Shown here: in pieces, positions 23,817-24,094 of the stretch
Layout: the number at the start of each line of letters is the position of its first letter
Numbering within the stretch: the first letter of the stretch is position 1
Source of the DNA: JALYNX01 sp963746905
Lineage (GTDB): Bacteria; Actinomycetota; Acidimicrobiia; Spongiisociales; ZC4RG35
Direction of reading: 5' to 3'
DNA length: 24,094 nucleotides
Assembly (NCBI GenBank): GCA_963746905.1
Contig: CAVVCY010000006.1
Coordinates: 1-24,094 of the forward strand
Program-made: the position numbers and the translations under genes
Notes under the pieces: model-generated
Told to the model about the DNA's origin: nothing
Database searches by the model: none
Seen by the model: the letters and a program-made list of their open reading frames with translations, nothing else

Positions 23817-24094
23817 GGGACAAGCCTATCGACGGGCCCTGGTTGCTCAACCGCGAGAAGGACGAAGTCGTCACGATGGATGACCACACCACCCACCTCG
23901 GAGCTGTGCCGGCCAATGGACTGACGGGCCTGATCGGCGCTCATCGTGGTCAGGCCCTTGCCGACCAGTCGGCCCTCCCCGTCGAATACCTCGACCGCCG
24001 CCTCAGCATCGAACAGACCGTCCACCGACAGGACCCCAACGGCGAGCAGCGACTTGCCGCCGTCGAGCAATGCTCTGGTCGCTCCCGGATCAAC
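23813..24094 (-). CDS. proB: Glutamate 5-kinase, C-terminal PUA domain (gene runs off the window)
   Basis: First enzyme of proline synthesis, phosphorylating glutamate. Only about 93 C-terminal residues are inside the window; the reading frame is open to the window edge. ATRALLDGGKSLLAVGVLSV, FDAEAAVEVFDGEGRLVGKG and GEVVIHRDDFV-like strands fit the PUA domain of long ProB proteins. The stop TGA at 23813-23815 overlaps the proA ATG by 4 nt. The N-terminal kinase domain and the feedback site for proline cannot be examined here. Confidence 0.9.
   Translation of the reverse strand, partial: VDPGATRALLDGGKSLLAVGVLSVDGLFDAEAAVEVFDGEGRLVGKGLTTMSADQARQSIGRHSSEVGGVVIHRDDFVLLAVEQPGPVDRLVP

Overview
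The window is high-GC DNA (about 60-65% by eye) with GTG/TTG starts, 4-14 nt gene overlaps and likely leaderless starts. Two SOS boxes match the actinobacterial/mycobacterial LexA consensus, and the gene content points the same way (Rv0121-like PPOX protein, DUF222-HNH protein, ImuA'/ImuB mutasome, IcmF, ECF42 sigma factor with its DGPF partner). I read it as a chromosomal segment of an actinomycete; Acidimicrobiia or a neighbouring class is possible, but this is inference. No rRNA, tRNA, CRISPR array or insertion sequence was seen.

Layout. (1) 1-898: 3' part of hisD (+), meeting a minus-strand tetR-MFS pair end to end (899-3010). (2) 3081-4745: the ECF42 sigma gene and, upstream of it, its DGPF/YCII gene, with a promoter that resembles the published ECF42 signature. 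(3) 4766-8096: fused isobutyryl-CoA mutase icmF (-). (4) 8190-10979: small unknown gene, SGNH hydrolase and PPOX protein (+), 5-formyl-THF cyclo-ligase (-), PlsC-type acyltransferase (+). (5) 11063-12325: DUF222-HNH gene (+), broken by several indels, with a LexA box over its start codon. (6) 12298-17007: minus-strand run imuA'-imuB-azlC-azlD-serine hydrolase-vanZ behind a promoter whose 16-bp spacer is exactly a LexA box. (7) 17068-18708: Fpg/Nei glycosylase and a small membrane protein (-). (8) 18807-19670: GNAT acetyltransferase (+). (9) 19687-24094: proB (partial)-proA-rpsO-pnp (-).

The most informative biology is the pair of SOS boxes, which puts a mutagenic translesion module and a DUF222-HNH gene under one damage response, and the sigma factor/target promoter pair of the ECF42 module. 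No completely new system stands out.

Quality warning: hisD, tetR, the MFS gene, the DGPF gene, icmF and pnp each carry one single-base indel, several in short homopolymers, and the HNH gene carries three or four. Such a density in conserved genes suggests consensus errors in the assembly more than real decay. Coordinates for these genes span both frames.
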